A stretch of DNA of 64,000 nucleotides, from positions 84,697-148,696 of the forward strand of contig CACHML010000001.1 of the NCBI GenBank assembly GCA_902580945.1. The letters are read 5' to 3'. A program made the position numbers and the translations under genes. The DNA comes from an uncultured Pelagibacteraceae bacterium (GTDB lineage Bacteria; Pseudomonadota; Alphaproteobacteria; Pelagibacterales; Pelagibacteraceae). Shown in pieces: positions 51,176 through 60,368 of the stretch. The notes under the pieces are model-generated. The model was not told the origin of the DNA. It searched no databases and saw only the letters and a list, made by a program, of their open reading frames with translations. Position 1 is the stretch's first letter, and each line of letters opens with the position of its first letter.

Positions 51176-52345
51176 TTAGCTCTTTATATGTAGCTCTTTT
51201 GGATAATTACAAAATAATTCACATCCATTGTCAGTAACTCTTATAGACTCTGATGCTTCAACTCCCCAATCACCAAATTGCATTACAGCTATCATATGAA
51301 AACAAGAATTTGGGACTAATTCTGTCATTTCTTCTTTATATATATTTAAAGTATGTTCACCCCAATCTGGTGGGTAACCAATACCAATTGAGTAACCTGT
51401 TCTAGACTTTTTCTCAATTCCATATTTGTCTAAAACCCCCCAAAATGCTTGGGCAACGTCATTTGCAGTATTTCCAGCTTTTGTTACTTTAATTCCAGCC
51501 TCTAGAGCTTCAACAGTCTTTTTCATCGTATCAATTTTTAGTTGATCGGGTTTTCCTAACAAAACAGTTCTTGCCATTGGAGCATGATATCTTTTGTAAA
51601 CTCCAGATAACTCTACAATTGTTGCTTCCCCCTCTACAAACTTATCTTGAGTAGCAGTTAAATGTGAGGCTGAAGTTCCCTTTCCTGTTGGAAGAAGTGT
51701 TGCAATACTCGAATATTCTCCTCCAAACTCTGGTGTTCCATAAAATAAAGTTTTTTGTATCTCTCCAACTGCATCGCATTGCCTTACACCGGGTTTAATT
51801 GCTTCAATTGCAGTTTTCATTCCTTTTTCTGAAATCAATGCAGCATTTTTCATATACTTTATCTCTGCATCAGATTTTGCAAATCTTGCCCAATTGACTA
51901 AACGCTCTGAGTCTTTAATTTTCGCATTTGGTAAACCTTGTTTTATCTTTTCATAGCAAAAAGCTGTGAAGTAATGGGCATCCATTTCAACACCAATCGA
52001 TAGTTTATCCCATTTTCGATCTTTAATTATTTTTACTAAATAGTCATAAGGATGTTTTGGCCATGTATGAATATAATTTTCATCATAAATAATTATATTT
52101 TCATCTTTAAGATAAGTTTTAATATATGCACCACCAGCATCTTGCTCTCTTATAAAGCAAAGTGGTTCATCCGCATTGACATGTACTATTGCACATTGAG
52201 CATAATAAAAAGACCAAGCGTCATAACCGGTCAAATAATTCATATTATTAGTGTCGTGAGAAATTAAAAGTTCAATACCTTTTTTTTCCATCATTGACTG
52301 GACTTTTTTTAATCTTTGTTTGTATTCCTCTTTAGTAAATGACAT
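51176..52345 (-). CDS. doeA: Ectoine hydrolase-like M24 family protein (DoeA/EutD)
   Basis: This 389-residue pita-bread-fold protein matches DoeA in NMNYLTGYDAWSFYY, PGVRQCDAVGEIQKTL, GTPEFGGEYSSIATLLPTG and IGIGYPPDWGEHTLNI. Where metal-dependent aminopeptidases have two Asp ligands, it reads IVELSG and YHAPMART, so it is not a normal Xaa-Pro peptidase and also not the iron-dependent DMSP lyase DddP; creatinase and DoeA share this loss. DoeA opens the ectoine ring to N-acetyl-diaminobutyrate. The EutA-like gene is directly upstream (six bases). The deacetylase DoeB is not adjacent. Confidence 0.75.
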   Translation of the reverse strand: MSFTKEEYKQRLKKVQSMMEKKGIELLISHDTNNMNYLTGYDAWSFYYAQCAIVHVNADEPLCFIREQDAGGAYIKTYLKDENIIIYDENYIHTWPKHPYDYLVKIIKDRKWDKLSIGVEMDAHYFTAFCYEKIKQGLPNAKIKDSERLVNWARFAKSDAEIKYMKNAALISEKGMKTAIEAIKPGVRQCDAVGEIQKTLFYGTPEFGGEYSSIATLLPTGKGTSASHLTATQDKFVEGEATIVELSGVYKRYHAPMARTVLLGKPDQLKIDTMKKTVEALEAGIKVTKAGNTANDVAQAFWGVLDKYGIEKKSRTGYSIGIGYPPDWGEHTLNIYKEEMTELVPNSCFHMIAVMQFGDWGVEASESIRVTDNGCELFCNYPKELHIKS

Positions 52346-52351
52346 AAATTT

Positions 52352-53092
52352 CTATTTGAATAATTTTCCAAAACCTTCAACTAGATTATTTTTATTTATT
52401 TGGACTAGAGTATCCCAAATCAAAGCCTGATTACTTGATAAAACAATTGTATTCAGTTTTTTTTCAAGTTTATCAATTATTGGTAGCACGGGTAAAGCTG
52501 TACAAGATACAAATAATGCATCTGCACCGTTTAAATCTATTTTAGATAATACATCATATAAATAATTTTGATCTACTTTACCGATATCGTAGTCTGCCTC
52601 TATATCAAAATAAGAATTGGAGGTTATTTCAAATCCCTCAGACTTAAAATATTCTACAACATCATCATTAAGTTTTTTGGTGTATGGAGTAAATAAACAA
52701 AGCTTGCTTATATTTAATTTCTTTAAAGCCTTTATAGCAGCAGTGCTTGGTGTTGTAACCTCAGCCATAGGTTTTGCAGCTTTTACCTTTTGTTCTATAG
52801 AATTGTAACCTGCAGCTATTGTTCCTGAAGTACATCCATAGACAACACAGTCTATATCCTGGTCTGGAAGAATATCTTTTGCAACATCGGTTACTTTATC
52901 TGACATTTTAATCAGATTTTCTTTTGTTAAAGGATTATAACACTCTATTCTATTAACAAAAAAATCAATTTCTCTATCCTTTATTACATTAATAAAATCT
53001 CTCTCAATCATAAAATCACTTGCAAGAGCAATAAGGCCAACTCGTGGATTTGATTTACTTATGTATTTTGGGTCTATTTTTGTTGAATTCAT
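52352..53092 (-). CDS. eutA: Asp/Glu racemase-superfamily protein, EutA/maleate isomerase-like
   Basis: This 246-residue protein has the two catalytic cysteines of the superfamily: VVYGCTSGTIAAG and LFVSCTALPVLP, followed by VLSSNQALIWDTL. The pairing with a DoeA-like gene and this ending point to EutA, a protein of (hydroxy)ectoine use, though EutB and EutC are missing. Arylmalonate decarboxylase or maleate isomerase are related alternatives. It is the first gene of the minus-strand operon that continues into doeA and the Pot genes. Confidence 0.68.
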   Translation of the reverse strand: MNSTKIDPKYISKSNPRVGLIALASDFMIERDFINVIKDREIDFFVNRIECYNPLTKENLIKMSDKVTDVAKDILPDQDIDCVVYGCTSGTIAAGYNSIEQKVKAAKPMAEVTTPSTAAIKALKKLNISKLCLFTPYTKKLNDDVVEYFKSEGFEITSNSYFDIEADYDIGKVDQNYLYDVLSKIDLNGADALFVSCTALPVLPIIDKLEKKLNTIVLSSNQALIWDTLVQINKNNLVEGFGKLFK

Positions 53093-53152
53093 ATTTTAAA
53101 AAAGTGAATATATCATAAGTTCTTGAATAATCATTAATATTAAATGAATTGA

Positions 53153-54016
53153 ATGAATGTTAAAGATACTCTAGTTGCATCACTTGTTCCTATCTTTTTA
53201 GGTTTTGGTTTTGTAATTGCGAAACCTGCTTTTGAGTCTTTTCCTCCAATACTTCTAATGGGATTAAGATTTGTTTTTGCTGCTTCTATATTAATTTGGT
53301 GGTTTCCTATTCCAAAAGGTTTCTTAAAAAAAATCTTTTTTGCTTCGTTTATAGCAAACACATTGCAATACAGTATTACCTATACTGGTTTAAATTTTAT
53401 AGATGCATCAGCGGCAGTATTATTAGTACAAACAGAAGTTCCATTTGGAGTAATATTTGCTTTTTTCATGTTGAAAGAGAAGCCAACCTTAAGAGCTTTG
53501 ATTGGGATAGGAGTTGCCTTTATTGGAGTTTACATTTTAACTGGATCACCTAATTTAGATGGAAAAATATTTGGTATCGCTCTTACTATTCTAGGTTCAG
53601 CAATATGGGCACTTGGCCAAGTAATTGTTAAACCTTTGAGTAAAGAAATTAATCCTTTAGCTTTAGTTGCATGGCTTGCATTATTTTCTGGTCCCACTTT
53701 AATTTTAATTTCTGCAGTAATTGAAGGTGATACCATATCATATTTATCAACTGCTAAATTTAATCATTGGTTAATAGCATTTTACATAGGATTTATTATG
53801 CAACCTATAACTTATGGATGCTTTTATTATGTTCTAAAAAATAATCCGTTATATAAAGTGTTACCTGTAGTAACTATGGGTATACCACCGACTGGATTGC
53901 TTGCAGCAATATTTTTATTAGGCGAGAAACCAACAAGTGAATTATTTATTGGAGGAGTAGTAATAATATTTGGTGTCGTAATGATATTATATAAAAAGAA
54001 AGAGGAGGTAAATTAA
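53153..54016 (+). CDS. EamA/DMT-family transporter, copy 1
   Basis: This 287-residue protein has ten hydrophobic segments in two EamA repeats. The first ends near FMLKEKPTLRALIGIGVAFIG; the second near IFLLGEKPTSELFIGG, the paired 'GEKPT' motif of the family. It exports or imports a small metabolite. It overlaps the next start by one base. The intergenic region to eutA is only 60 bases, so promoters of both operons overlap. Confidence 0.87.
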   Translation: MNVKDTLVASLVPIFLGFGFVIAKPAFESFPPILLMGLRFVFAASILIWWFPIPKGFLKKIFFASFIANTLQYSITYTGLNFIDASAAVLLVQTEVPFGVIFAFFMLKEKPTLRALIGIGVAFIGVYILTGSPNLDGKIFGIALTILGSAIWALGQVIVKPLSKEINPLALVAWLALFSGPTLILISAVIEGDTISYLSTAKFNHWLIAFYIGFIMQPITYGCFYYVLKNNPLYKVLPVVTMGIPPTGLLAAIFLLGEKPTSELFIGGVVIIFGVVMILYKKKEEVN

Positions 54017-54957
54017 TGAATATAGGTTTTATTGGATTAGGAAATGTTGGAGGAAAACTAGCTGGGAGTTTGTTGAGGAATAAATTTAATTTAACAGTTA
54101 GAGATTTAGATAAAAATTTAACAAAACAATTTCAAGCTTTGGGGGCTAAAATTGCAAACTCAGCTAAAGAGCTAGCTGAGGAAGTTGATTTAATAATAAC
54201 TTGTCTTCCTTCTCCTGAAATTTGTGCAGAAGTGATGGAGGGTCAAAACGGAATTCTAGAAGGTATTTCTGAAAATAAAATATGGTTGGAAATGAGTACT
54301 ACTGACGAGGCAGAGGTAAAAAGGATTGGTAAAAAAATAATTGAAAAAAAGGGAATACCCCTAGATGGTCCAGTAAGTGGTGGATGCCATAGAGCAGCGT
54401 CAGGAAATATAGCAATATTTGTTGGTGGAGACAGGGATGCATTCGAGAAGATTTTACCTGCTTTAACTGTAATGGGGCGAAAAATATTACATACAGGAGA
54501 ATTGGGTACTGCTTCTGTTCTTAAAGTAATTACAAATTATTTGGCCTCCACACATTTGGTTGCTCTTGGAGAGGCATGGACAGTGGCTAAAAAATCAAAT
54601 CTAGATCTTGCAAAAGCTTATAAAGGAATTGCCGTATCATCAGGAAATTCATTTGTTCATGAAACTGAGAGCCAAGTCATTTTAAATGGCTCTTATAATA
54701 TAAATTTTACAATGGATCTTGTTTTAAAAGATACAGGACTATTCGATGAACTCGCAAAAAAATTAAATGCACCTTTGGAAATTTCTCCAAAGATAGTTGA
54801 AATTTTTAAAGATGGCCAAAAAAAATATGGCTCAAGAGCCTGGTCATCAATGATAGTAAAAAGAATGGAAGATCTAAATAAAATTGATTTTAGAGCTAAA
54901 GGTTTTCCAGAGGAGTTGATTGATAATCAGCCTGAAGAAAAAGGTTATGAAATTTAA
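54016..54957 (+). CDS. 3-Hydroxyisobutyrate dehydrogenase-family oxidoreductase
   Basis: This 313-residue NAD(P) enzyme has IGFIGLGNVGGKLAGSLL at the start, the substrate motif DGPVSGGCHRAASGN and the catalytic lysine in LKVITNYLAST. It oxidises a 3-hydroxyacid or reduces a semialdehyde; the aldehyde dehydrogenase next door would take the next step. GAGGAGG-type ribosome site precedes the overlapping start. Confidence 0.87.
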   Translation: MNIGFIGLGNVGGKLAGSLLRNKFNLTVRDLDKNLTKQFQALGAKIANSAKELAEEVDLIITCLPSPEICAEVMEGQNGILEGISENKIWLEMSTTDEAEVKRIGKKIIEKKGIPLDGPVSGGCHRAASGNIAIFVGGDRDAFEKILPALTVMGRKILHTGELGTASVLKVITNYLASTHLVALGEAWTVAKKSNLDLAKAYKGIAVSSGNSFVHETESQVILNGSYNINFTMDLVLKDTGLFDELAKKLNAPLEISPKIVEIFKDGQKKYGSRAWSSMIVKRMEDLNKIDFRAKGFPEELIDNQPEEKGYEI

Positions 54958-54978
54958 ATTTTATGTTAAAGTACAATT

Positions 54979-56409
54979 ATGATTGAAAAAAAAAATTTTT
55001 ATATAAACGGAAAATGGGTTGCACCAGTCAAACCTAATGACTTAGATGTAATTGATCCATCAACTGAGGAGGCTTTTGCAGTAATTTCTTTAGGATCTAT
55101 TGAGGATACTGATAAAGCTATAAGTGCTGCTAAAGTTGCATTTGAAACTTGGAGAGAAACCACAAAAGAAGAGAGAGTAAAATTATTAGAAAAATTTGAT
55201 AAAATTTATAATAGAAGATGGAATGAAATGGTTGAAGCACAATCAATGGAAATGGGTGCACCATTAGATTTTGCATCAGATATTCATACTAAAATGGGTG
55301 CAGATATATCTAGAAATACAATAGATATTTTAAAAAGTTTTAATTTTGAACATCAGTTTGATCCAAAATCAAACAATCAAATTAGATATGAGCCAATTGG
55401 AGTTTGTGGACTAATAACCCCTTGGAATTTTCCGATGAATCAAATCGTACTTAAAGTTATTCCAGCACTAGCAGCTGGTTGTACAATGATTTTAAAACCA
55501 TCTGAAATTGCTCCAGTATCAGGAGTTTTGTTTGCAGAAATGATTGATGAAGCTGGTTTTCCCCCAGGAGTATTTAATTTAGTTAATGGTAATGGAGAAG
55601 TAGTTGGAAACCATATATCTGGCCACCCCGATATTGATATGGTCTCATTTACAGGATCTACTAGAGCAGGAAAACTAATACAAAAAAATGCAGCTGATAC
55701 AATTAAAAAGGTAACGCTTGAGCTTGGTGGAAAAGGTGGAAATATAGTTTTTGAGGATTCGTATCCAGATGCAGTGAGAGATGGAGTAAGAAGTATAATG
55801 AGTAACACTGGACAGTCTTGTGATGCTCCAACACGAATGCTAGTTCAAAGATCAATTTATGATAGAGCAGTAAAAGAAGCTGTAGATGAAGCAAATAAAA
55901 TTAAAGTAGATGTGGCATCTAAAAAAGGTGATCACATTGGACCTTTAGTATCCAAAGTTCAATATGATAAAGTTGTAAATCTCATAAATGAGGGAATTAG
56001 AGAAGGTGCAACTTTAGCTGCAGGAGGACCCGATCTGCCAAATGGTCTTAATAAGGGGTATTTTGTCAAACCTACAATATTTGTAGATGTTAACAACGAT
56101 ATGAAAATCGCTAGAGAAGAAATATTTGGTCCAGTGCTCTCAATTATTCCATTTGATACAGAGGAAGAAGCAATTAAAATAACAAACGATACGTCTTACG
56201 GATTAGGTAACTATTTACAAACTGAGGATAAAGAAAAAGCAAAAAGAGTGGCTAGAAAAGTAAGAGCAGGGACAGTTTATATTAATGGCCAAGGAGCAGA
56301 CACTGGAGCACCTTTTGGCGGATTTAAGCAATCAGGTAACGGTCGAGAAGGTGGACTTTGGGGGTTTACTGAATACCTAGAGGTTAAGGCAATTACTGGC
56401 TGGAATTAA
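54979..56409 (+). CDS. NAD(P)-dependent aldehyde dehydrogenase, copy 2
   Basis: This 476-residue enzyme has TPWNFPMNQ, LELGGKGGNIVF with the catalytic Glu, NTGQSCDAPTRM with the catalytic Cys and EEIFGPVLSI. It is a close paralogue of the enzyme at 28059. Here it follows a hydroxyacid dehydrogenase, so a semialdehyde intermediate is likely. In an ectoine pathway the last step is aspartate-semialdehyde oxidation, which this enzyme could do, but that is inference. Confidence 0.87.
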   Translation: MIEKKNFYINGKWVAPVKPNDLDVIDPSTEEAFAVISLGSIEDTDKAISAAKVAFETWRETTKEERVKLLEKFDKIYNRRWNEMVEAQSMEMGAPLDFASDIHTKMGADISRNTIDILKSFNFEHQFDPKSNNQIRYEPIGVCGLITPWNFPMNQIVLKVIPALAAGCTMILKPSEIAPVSGVLFAEMIDEAGFPPGVFNLVNGNGEVVGNHISGHPDIDMVSFTGSTRAGKLIQKNAADTIKKVTLELGGKGGNIVFEDSYPDAVRDGVRSIMSNTGQSCDAPTRMLVQRSIYDRAVKEAVDEANKIKVDVASKKGDHIGPLVSKVQYDKVVNLINEGIREGATLAAGGPDLPNGLNKGYFVKPTIFVDVNNDMKIAREEIFGPVLSIIPFDTEEEAIKITNDTSYGLGNYLQTEDKEKAKRVARKVRAGTVYINGQGADTGAPFGGFKQSGNGREGGLWGFTEYLEVKAITGWN

Positions 56410-56439
56410 AAAAATATATTCAAGATATTTGAGGTTGAG

Positions 56440-56826
56440 ATGATTGGTTATGTAATGGTGGGAACAAATAATTTAGATGCTGCCATTAAGTTTTATGACG
56501 AAGTTTTGGAAGTCATTGGACTATCAAGAAACGAAACTGTTGAGAACGATTATGCAGCATATGGAAGAAAAGATACAAACGAAATAGAATTTTATATTAC
56601 AAAACCCTTTAATAAAAAAGAAGCAACTTTTGGAAATGGAACACAAATATCATTTATAACATCTTCAAGAGTTATTGTAGATAGATTTCACGAAATAGGT
56701 CTAAAAGCTGGAGGTACTAGTGAAGGATCAGGAGGTGAACGACCAGAAGGATCAGGGGTTTATTATTCTTACGTACGTGATCTTGATGGAAATAAAATTT
56801 GCACCTTCACAAATAGCAAAGAATAA
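56440..56826 (+). CDS. VOC-superfamily (glyoxalase-like) protein
   Basis: This 128-residue protein is a single VOC module: MIGYVMVGTNNLDAAIKFYDEVL at the start (split here only by its natural pattern) and YVRDLDGNKICTF at the end. Such proteins are metal-dependent glyoxalases, dioxygenases or resistance proteins; the substrate is unknown. It ends five bases before the methyltransferase ATG. Confidence 0.78.
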   Translation: MIGYVMVGTNNLDAAIKFYDEVLEVIGLSRNETVENDYAAYGRKDTNEIEFYITKPFNKKEATFGNGTQISFITSSRVIVDRFHEIGLKAGGTSEGSGGERPEGSGVYYSYVRDLDGNKICTFTNSKE

Positions 56827-56830
56827 TACT

Positions 56831-57745
56831 ATGTCTTATTCATCAATTCATGAAAAATTAGAAAATAAAAAAACTATTATTTTAGATGGTGGAATGGGTG
56901 CTGAATTAGAAAAGAATGGCGCTAAAATGGATGAAAAAATGTGGTGTGGAAAATGCTCAGTAGATAATCCAGAATTAGTAAGAAAAATTCATGAAGATTA
57001 TATAAATGCGGGTGCTGATGTAATAACTACTAATACATATAGTACTACACCCATATCGATGAGACAGTATGGTTATGAAAACTTAATAGAGGAATTTAAT
57101 AAAAAAAGTGTTCAAGTTGCAAAAGATGCAATTAAAAATTCAAACAAAGATATTGCTCTTGCTGGAAGTGTTTCAACTTTTGGTAATTTTTACAAACTAG
57201 GAGTTAAAGCAATGATACCTGGCTTTGATGAACAACTTAAAATTTTATCAGGTGAAGGAGTAGATTTAATTATTTTAGAGGCTATGTCTTCTCAAGCAGA
57301 TATTGTGGAAACAATGTTAAACTGTTCTACAAAGATAAGTATACCAGTTTGGTTGTCGGTATCGTGTGTAACGAATGATCAAAATCAAATAATGCTCGGG
57401 TACAACGATACAATTGACTCTGATACTCACGTCTACGAAAATTTTGAAAAATCTATAAATAATTTTAAAAAAATTCATAATGGTCCAATTTTAGTAGCCC
57501 ACTCTGATATTAAAACTACAGGTAAGGCAATAAAAACTGCGAGAGAAAATTTTGATGGAGCTATAGGAGCGTATCCAAATAAAGGATATTATGAAAAACC
57601 ACACTGGAGATTTATAGATGACATGACCCCAAATGATTATTTAAATGAAGTAAAAACGTGGATTAAAGATGGAGCTCAAATTATAGGTGGCTGTTGTGGA
57701 ATAGGAGTTGATGAAATTAAAGCCATATCAATTTTAAAAAACTAA
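56831..57745 (+). CDS. Homocysteine S-methyltransferase-family protein, copy 1
   Basis: This 304-residue protein has IILDGGMGAELEKNG at the start, ITTNTYSTTPISM, and zinc cysteines in LSVSCVT and the IIGGCCGIG ending. A longer reading from 56720 would overlap the VOC gene out of frame; the ATG at 56831 matches the family start. It moves a methyl group, for example from a betaine or S-methylmethionine, to homocysteine. A paralogue lies at 59379 on the other strand. Confidence 0.85.
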   Translation: MSYSSIHEKLENKKTIILDGGMGAELEKNGAKMDEKMWCGKCSVDNPELVRKIHEDYINAGADVITTNTYSTTPISMRQYGYENLIEEFNKKSVQVAKDAIKNSNKDIALAGSVSTFGNFYKLGVKAMIPGFDEQLKILSGEGVDLIILEAMSSQADIVETMLNCSTKISIPVWLSVSCVTNDQNQIMLGYNDTIDSDTHVYENFEKSINNFKKIHNGPILVAHSDIKTTGKAIKTARENFDGAIGAYPNKGYYEKPHWRFIDDMTPNDYLNEVKTWIKDGAQIIGGCCGIGVDEIKAISILKN

Positions 57746-57763
57746 AGTATAAATTAAATAATA

Positions 57764-58216
57764 ATGAAGACATTTATTGGCGGTATTGGTTGTTTTTGGG
57801 ATGAAACTAAGTACGAAGGTATTGAAGGTATAATCTCTACCGAATGTGGTTACTGTGGAGGAGATGATCCCAATGTAACCTATAAAGCTGTGTGCGGTGG
57901 TGACACTGGCCATATTGAAGTTGTAAAAGTTCAATATGATGAAAAAGAAAAATCGTATGAGGACATGGTTAATCTATTTTTTGAATTACACGACGCTACA
58001 CAAGTAAATCGGCAAGGTACTTATGTAGGAATTCAATACAGATCAGAAATATTTTATAATACTGATGAAGAAAAAAAGATTGCTGAAAAAGTATTAAATG
58101 AAGTGAACAAAAAATTAAATGGTAAGGTATCAACAAAAATATCCAAGGAAAAAAACTATTGTAAAGCAGAAGGATATCATCAGAAATACGAACAAAAAAA
58201 ATCTTTAAAATATTGA
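57764..58216 (+). CDS. msrA: Peptide methionine sulfoxide reductase A
   Basis: This 150-residue protein has the catalytic GGIGCFWDETKYEGIEGI, with GCFW as active site, then CGYCGGDDPNVTYKAVCGG and DTGHIEVVKVQYDE. It reduces methionine-S-sulfoxide in proteins or free methionine sulfoxide. The usual GCFWGxE reads GCFWDET. It follows the methyltransferase after 18 bases; the link to sulfur metabolism fits. Confidence 0.88.
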   Translation: MKTFIGGIGCFWDETKYEGIEGIISTECGYCGGDDPNVTYKAVCGGDTGHIEVVKVQYDEKEKSYEDMVNLFFELHDATQVNRQGTYVGIQYRSEIFYNTDEEKKIAEKVLNEVNKKLNGKVSTKISKEKNYCKAEGYHQKYEQKKSLKY

Positions 58217-59370
58217 AAATAAAAAAATTAGCTTCTGTTAAAAATCCTAAATTAAAAACAATTAGAGATAATAAGGCTTTATGGAATCTTCCAAAAACTA
58301 GAAGAGTTGGTTATAGAAATTTACATAAAATAAATAGGTACAGTCTTTATCTGAGATCTGATCTAGTATTAAAACTAAAGTCAAAACCCAATTATAAAAT
58401 TAGTAAAATACCATTGGTAAAAAAAATGATCAAAAATAAATCTTTTTGTTCAATAATCGTTGGTAGAGGTCAAAATATATTATTTGAAGAATACGCTAAA
58501 GATTTCAAAAAAAATCAACCACAGACAATTATGTCTATAACTAAAATGTTTGTTAACTTATTTGTAGGTGAACTTGTGAAAAATAATTCAATAAATTTGA
58601 ATAAAAAAGTTTCATATTATTTGCCTAAAATTGGAAGTGGTTACGCAGATGCAAAAGTACAAGATGTTTTGAATATGAATATTATAAATTCCTATACCGA
58701 AGATTATACTAAAGCATATTCTTCCTCCTTTTTACATGAGCCTGTTGGAGGTTGGAGACTACCAAAAAATTTAAAAAATCATTTAAGTCAAGAAGAATAT
58801 TTAAATACAATTCAAAAAATTAAAAACAAAAGTTTAATAAATAGATCTGAATATGCATTTTACAAATCTGCAAATACTGATGTAGTTGGATTAATTGTAG
58901 AAAAGGTAAGTGGAAGAACTTTAAGAGATTGGGTTTTATCGGCAGTTGAAGCTGCTGGCTTTGAAGAAGGTTTATATATTGCCTCTGATAGATATGGGAT
59001 GCCATGGATGTCTGGTGGTGGTTGTTTAATTACAAGAGATTTTTTAAGAATGGGTTTGCTTTTTGCAAGAAAAGGTATGGGGGTTGGAAATAGAAAAGTT
59101 GGATCACCTTCTTTTTTAGACAAAACTATTAAAAATTTAGGACCTAAATACATGGAATTATCAAAAAATAAATATTTGTATTACTCAAATTCAACAATGG
59201 TATCAGGTAACATGATTGGACACTCTGGATATGGAGGTCAGTTTTTGGCAACAAATTTTAAAACTGGCAAAGTCGCAGCATTTTTTTCAGTATTAGAAAC
59301 AAAATCTGCAACAAAAGAGAGTTATAAAGTTGATATGATTAATATGTTGATAAACTTAGTTAACAATTAA
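58213..59370 (+). CDS. Beta-lactamase-fold serine hydrolase
   Basis: This 385-residue protein has the SxxK motif SITK (residues 108-111), a Tyr motif YKSANTD (about 216) and HSGYGGQF (about 336) in place of KTG, as in class C-like esterases and 6-aminohexanoate-dimer hydrolases. It starts at a TTG that overlaps the msrA stop by four bases. No signal peptide is visible, so it should be cytoplasmic. The substrate (amide or ester) is unknown. Confidence 0.8.
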   Translation: MKIKKLASVKNPKLKTIRDNKALWNLPKTRRVGYRNLHKINRYSLYLRSDLVLKLKSKPNYKISKIPLVKKMIKNKSFCSIIVGRGQNILFEEYAKDFKKNQPQTIMSITKMFVNLFVGELVKNNSINLNKKVSYYLPKIGSGYADAKVQDVLNMNIINSYTEDYTKAYSSSFLHEPVGGWRLPKNLKNHLSQEEYLNTIQKIKNKSLINRSEYAFYKSANTDVVGLIVEKVSGRTLRDWVLSAVEAAGFEEGLYIASDRYGMPWMSGGGCLITRDFLRMGLLFARKGMGVGNRKVGSPSFLDKTIKNLGPKYMELSKNKYLYYSNSTMVSGNMIGHSGYGGQFLATNFKTGKVAAFFSVLETKSATKESYKVDMINMLINLVNN

Positions 59371-59378
59371 TATTAAAA

Positions 59379-60368
59379 TTAAGAATACCTTGAAATTAAT
59401 TTTTTGAGATGATTGTCTGTGACACCACAACACCCTCCGATAATTTGAATTTTGTCATCAATTAGTTTTCCACATTCATCAGCAAATTCATCCTCTGCGT
59501 ATGTCACTGTTGCCTTATGTGTTTTTGTATCAAACTTATGTATCTCTGGATAAAACATAATTGGACCCTGCCAATTATTTTTAATTACCCTCAATCCATC
59601 AAAGGCATCAACAAGCCAAGTATGCATAATACCATAAACATCTCCGCCGATATTTGTTAGAGATTTCATAATATCATCTAAAAAAACAATTTTATCATCA
59701 GGAATAAATTTTGGTTGCTCTTTGTATATACTTTCATCATAAATAAGTGATTTTTCTTTTTCAGCTCTAAAATTTCTTCCAATAACATTATTATCAAACT
59801 TGCTTATACAGCAACTAAGTCCAACCCAAACAGGTAAACCAGTTTCTAATGCAGAGTTAAGTAAGATTTTTGAGTGATCTATATCTAATATCATTTCTAG
59901 AATTAAAAGATCGACACCCTCTTCTTTTAAGATTTTAGCAGCCTCTTTATAATTTCTCTCTTCCTCTCTAAATGAAGGTATGTACTTTGGATCTGGAACA
60001 AATTCATTTTCCTTCAGTGAGAAAAAATTTGACATACTCCCTGCTATTCCAACTATATTTTCTTTCCCCTTATTCTTAATTGCCTTTTTGGCTATATCGA
60101 CAGATCTAACAATAAACTCTTTTGTTTCATTACCTTTGTTAATACTATTCATATTGTGTCTTGTAGTGCTAAAAGTATTTGCTGTAATAAGATCACAGCC
60201 TGCATCCATAAAATTTTCATGAACTTGTCTTACAATTTCTGGTGCTGTGATTGTTGCTAATGCAGAAAAAGCTGGTGTCATCTCACCTCCTAAGTTTGCA
60301 ATCTCAGAACCATTTCCACCATCTAAGAATATTTTTGAATTTGATTTAAACTTTTCTTTAAACAGCAT
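59379..60368 (-). CDS. Homocysteine S-methyltransferase-family protein, copy 2
   Basis: This 329-residue protein has IFLDGGNGSEIANLGGE, LITANTFSTTRHNM, LSCCISK and IIGGCCGVTDNH, with the zinc cysteines conserved. It differs from copy 1 in length and inserts (DGLRVIKNNWQGPIMFYPE). It starts right beside the EamA gene (stop to start without gap). Methyl donor unknown. Confidence 0.83.
   Translation of the reverse strand: MLFKEKFKSNSKIFLDGGNGSEIANLGGEMTPAFSALATITAPEIVRQVHENFMDAGCDLITANTFSTTRHNMNSINKGNETKEFIVRSVDIAKKAIKNKGKENIVGIAGSMSNFFSLKENEFVPDPKYIPSFREEERNYKEAAKILKEEGVDLLILEMILDIDHSKILLNSALETGLPVWVGLSCCISKFDNNVIGRNFRAEKEKSLIYDESIYKEQPKFIPDDKIVFLDDIMKSLTNIGGDVYGIMHTWLVDAFDGLRVIKNNWQGPIMFYPEIHKFDTKTHKATVTYAEDEFADECGKLIDDKIQIIGGCCGVTDNHLKKLISRYS

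Noticed and set aside
51176..52345. DMSP lyase DddP (also an M24-fold protein)
   Set aside because: The iron-ligand aspartates expected in DddP are replaced; residues match DoeA much better and a EutA-like gene is adjacent.
56720..56830. Upstream extension of the homocysteine methyltransferase
   Set aside because: The extra 37 residues lie in another frame of the VOC gene and do not resemble the family; the ATG at 56831 fits.
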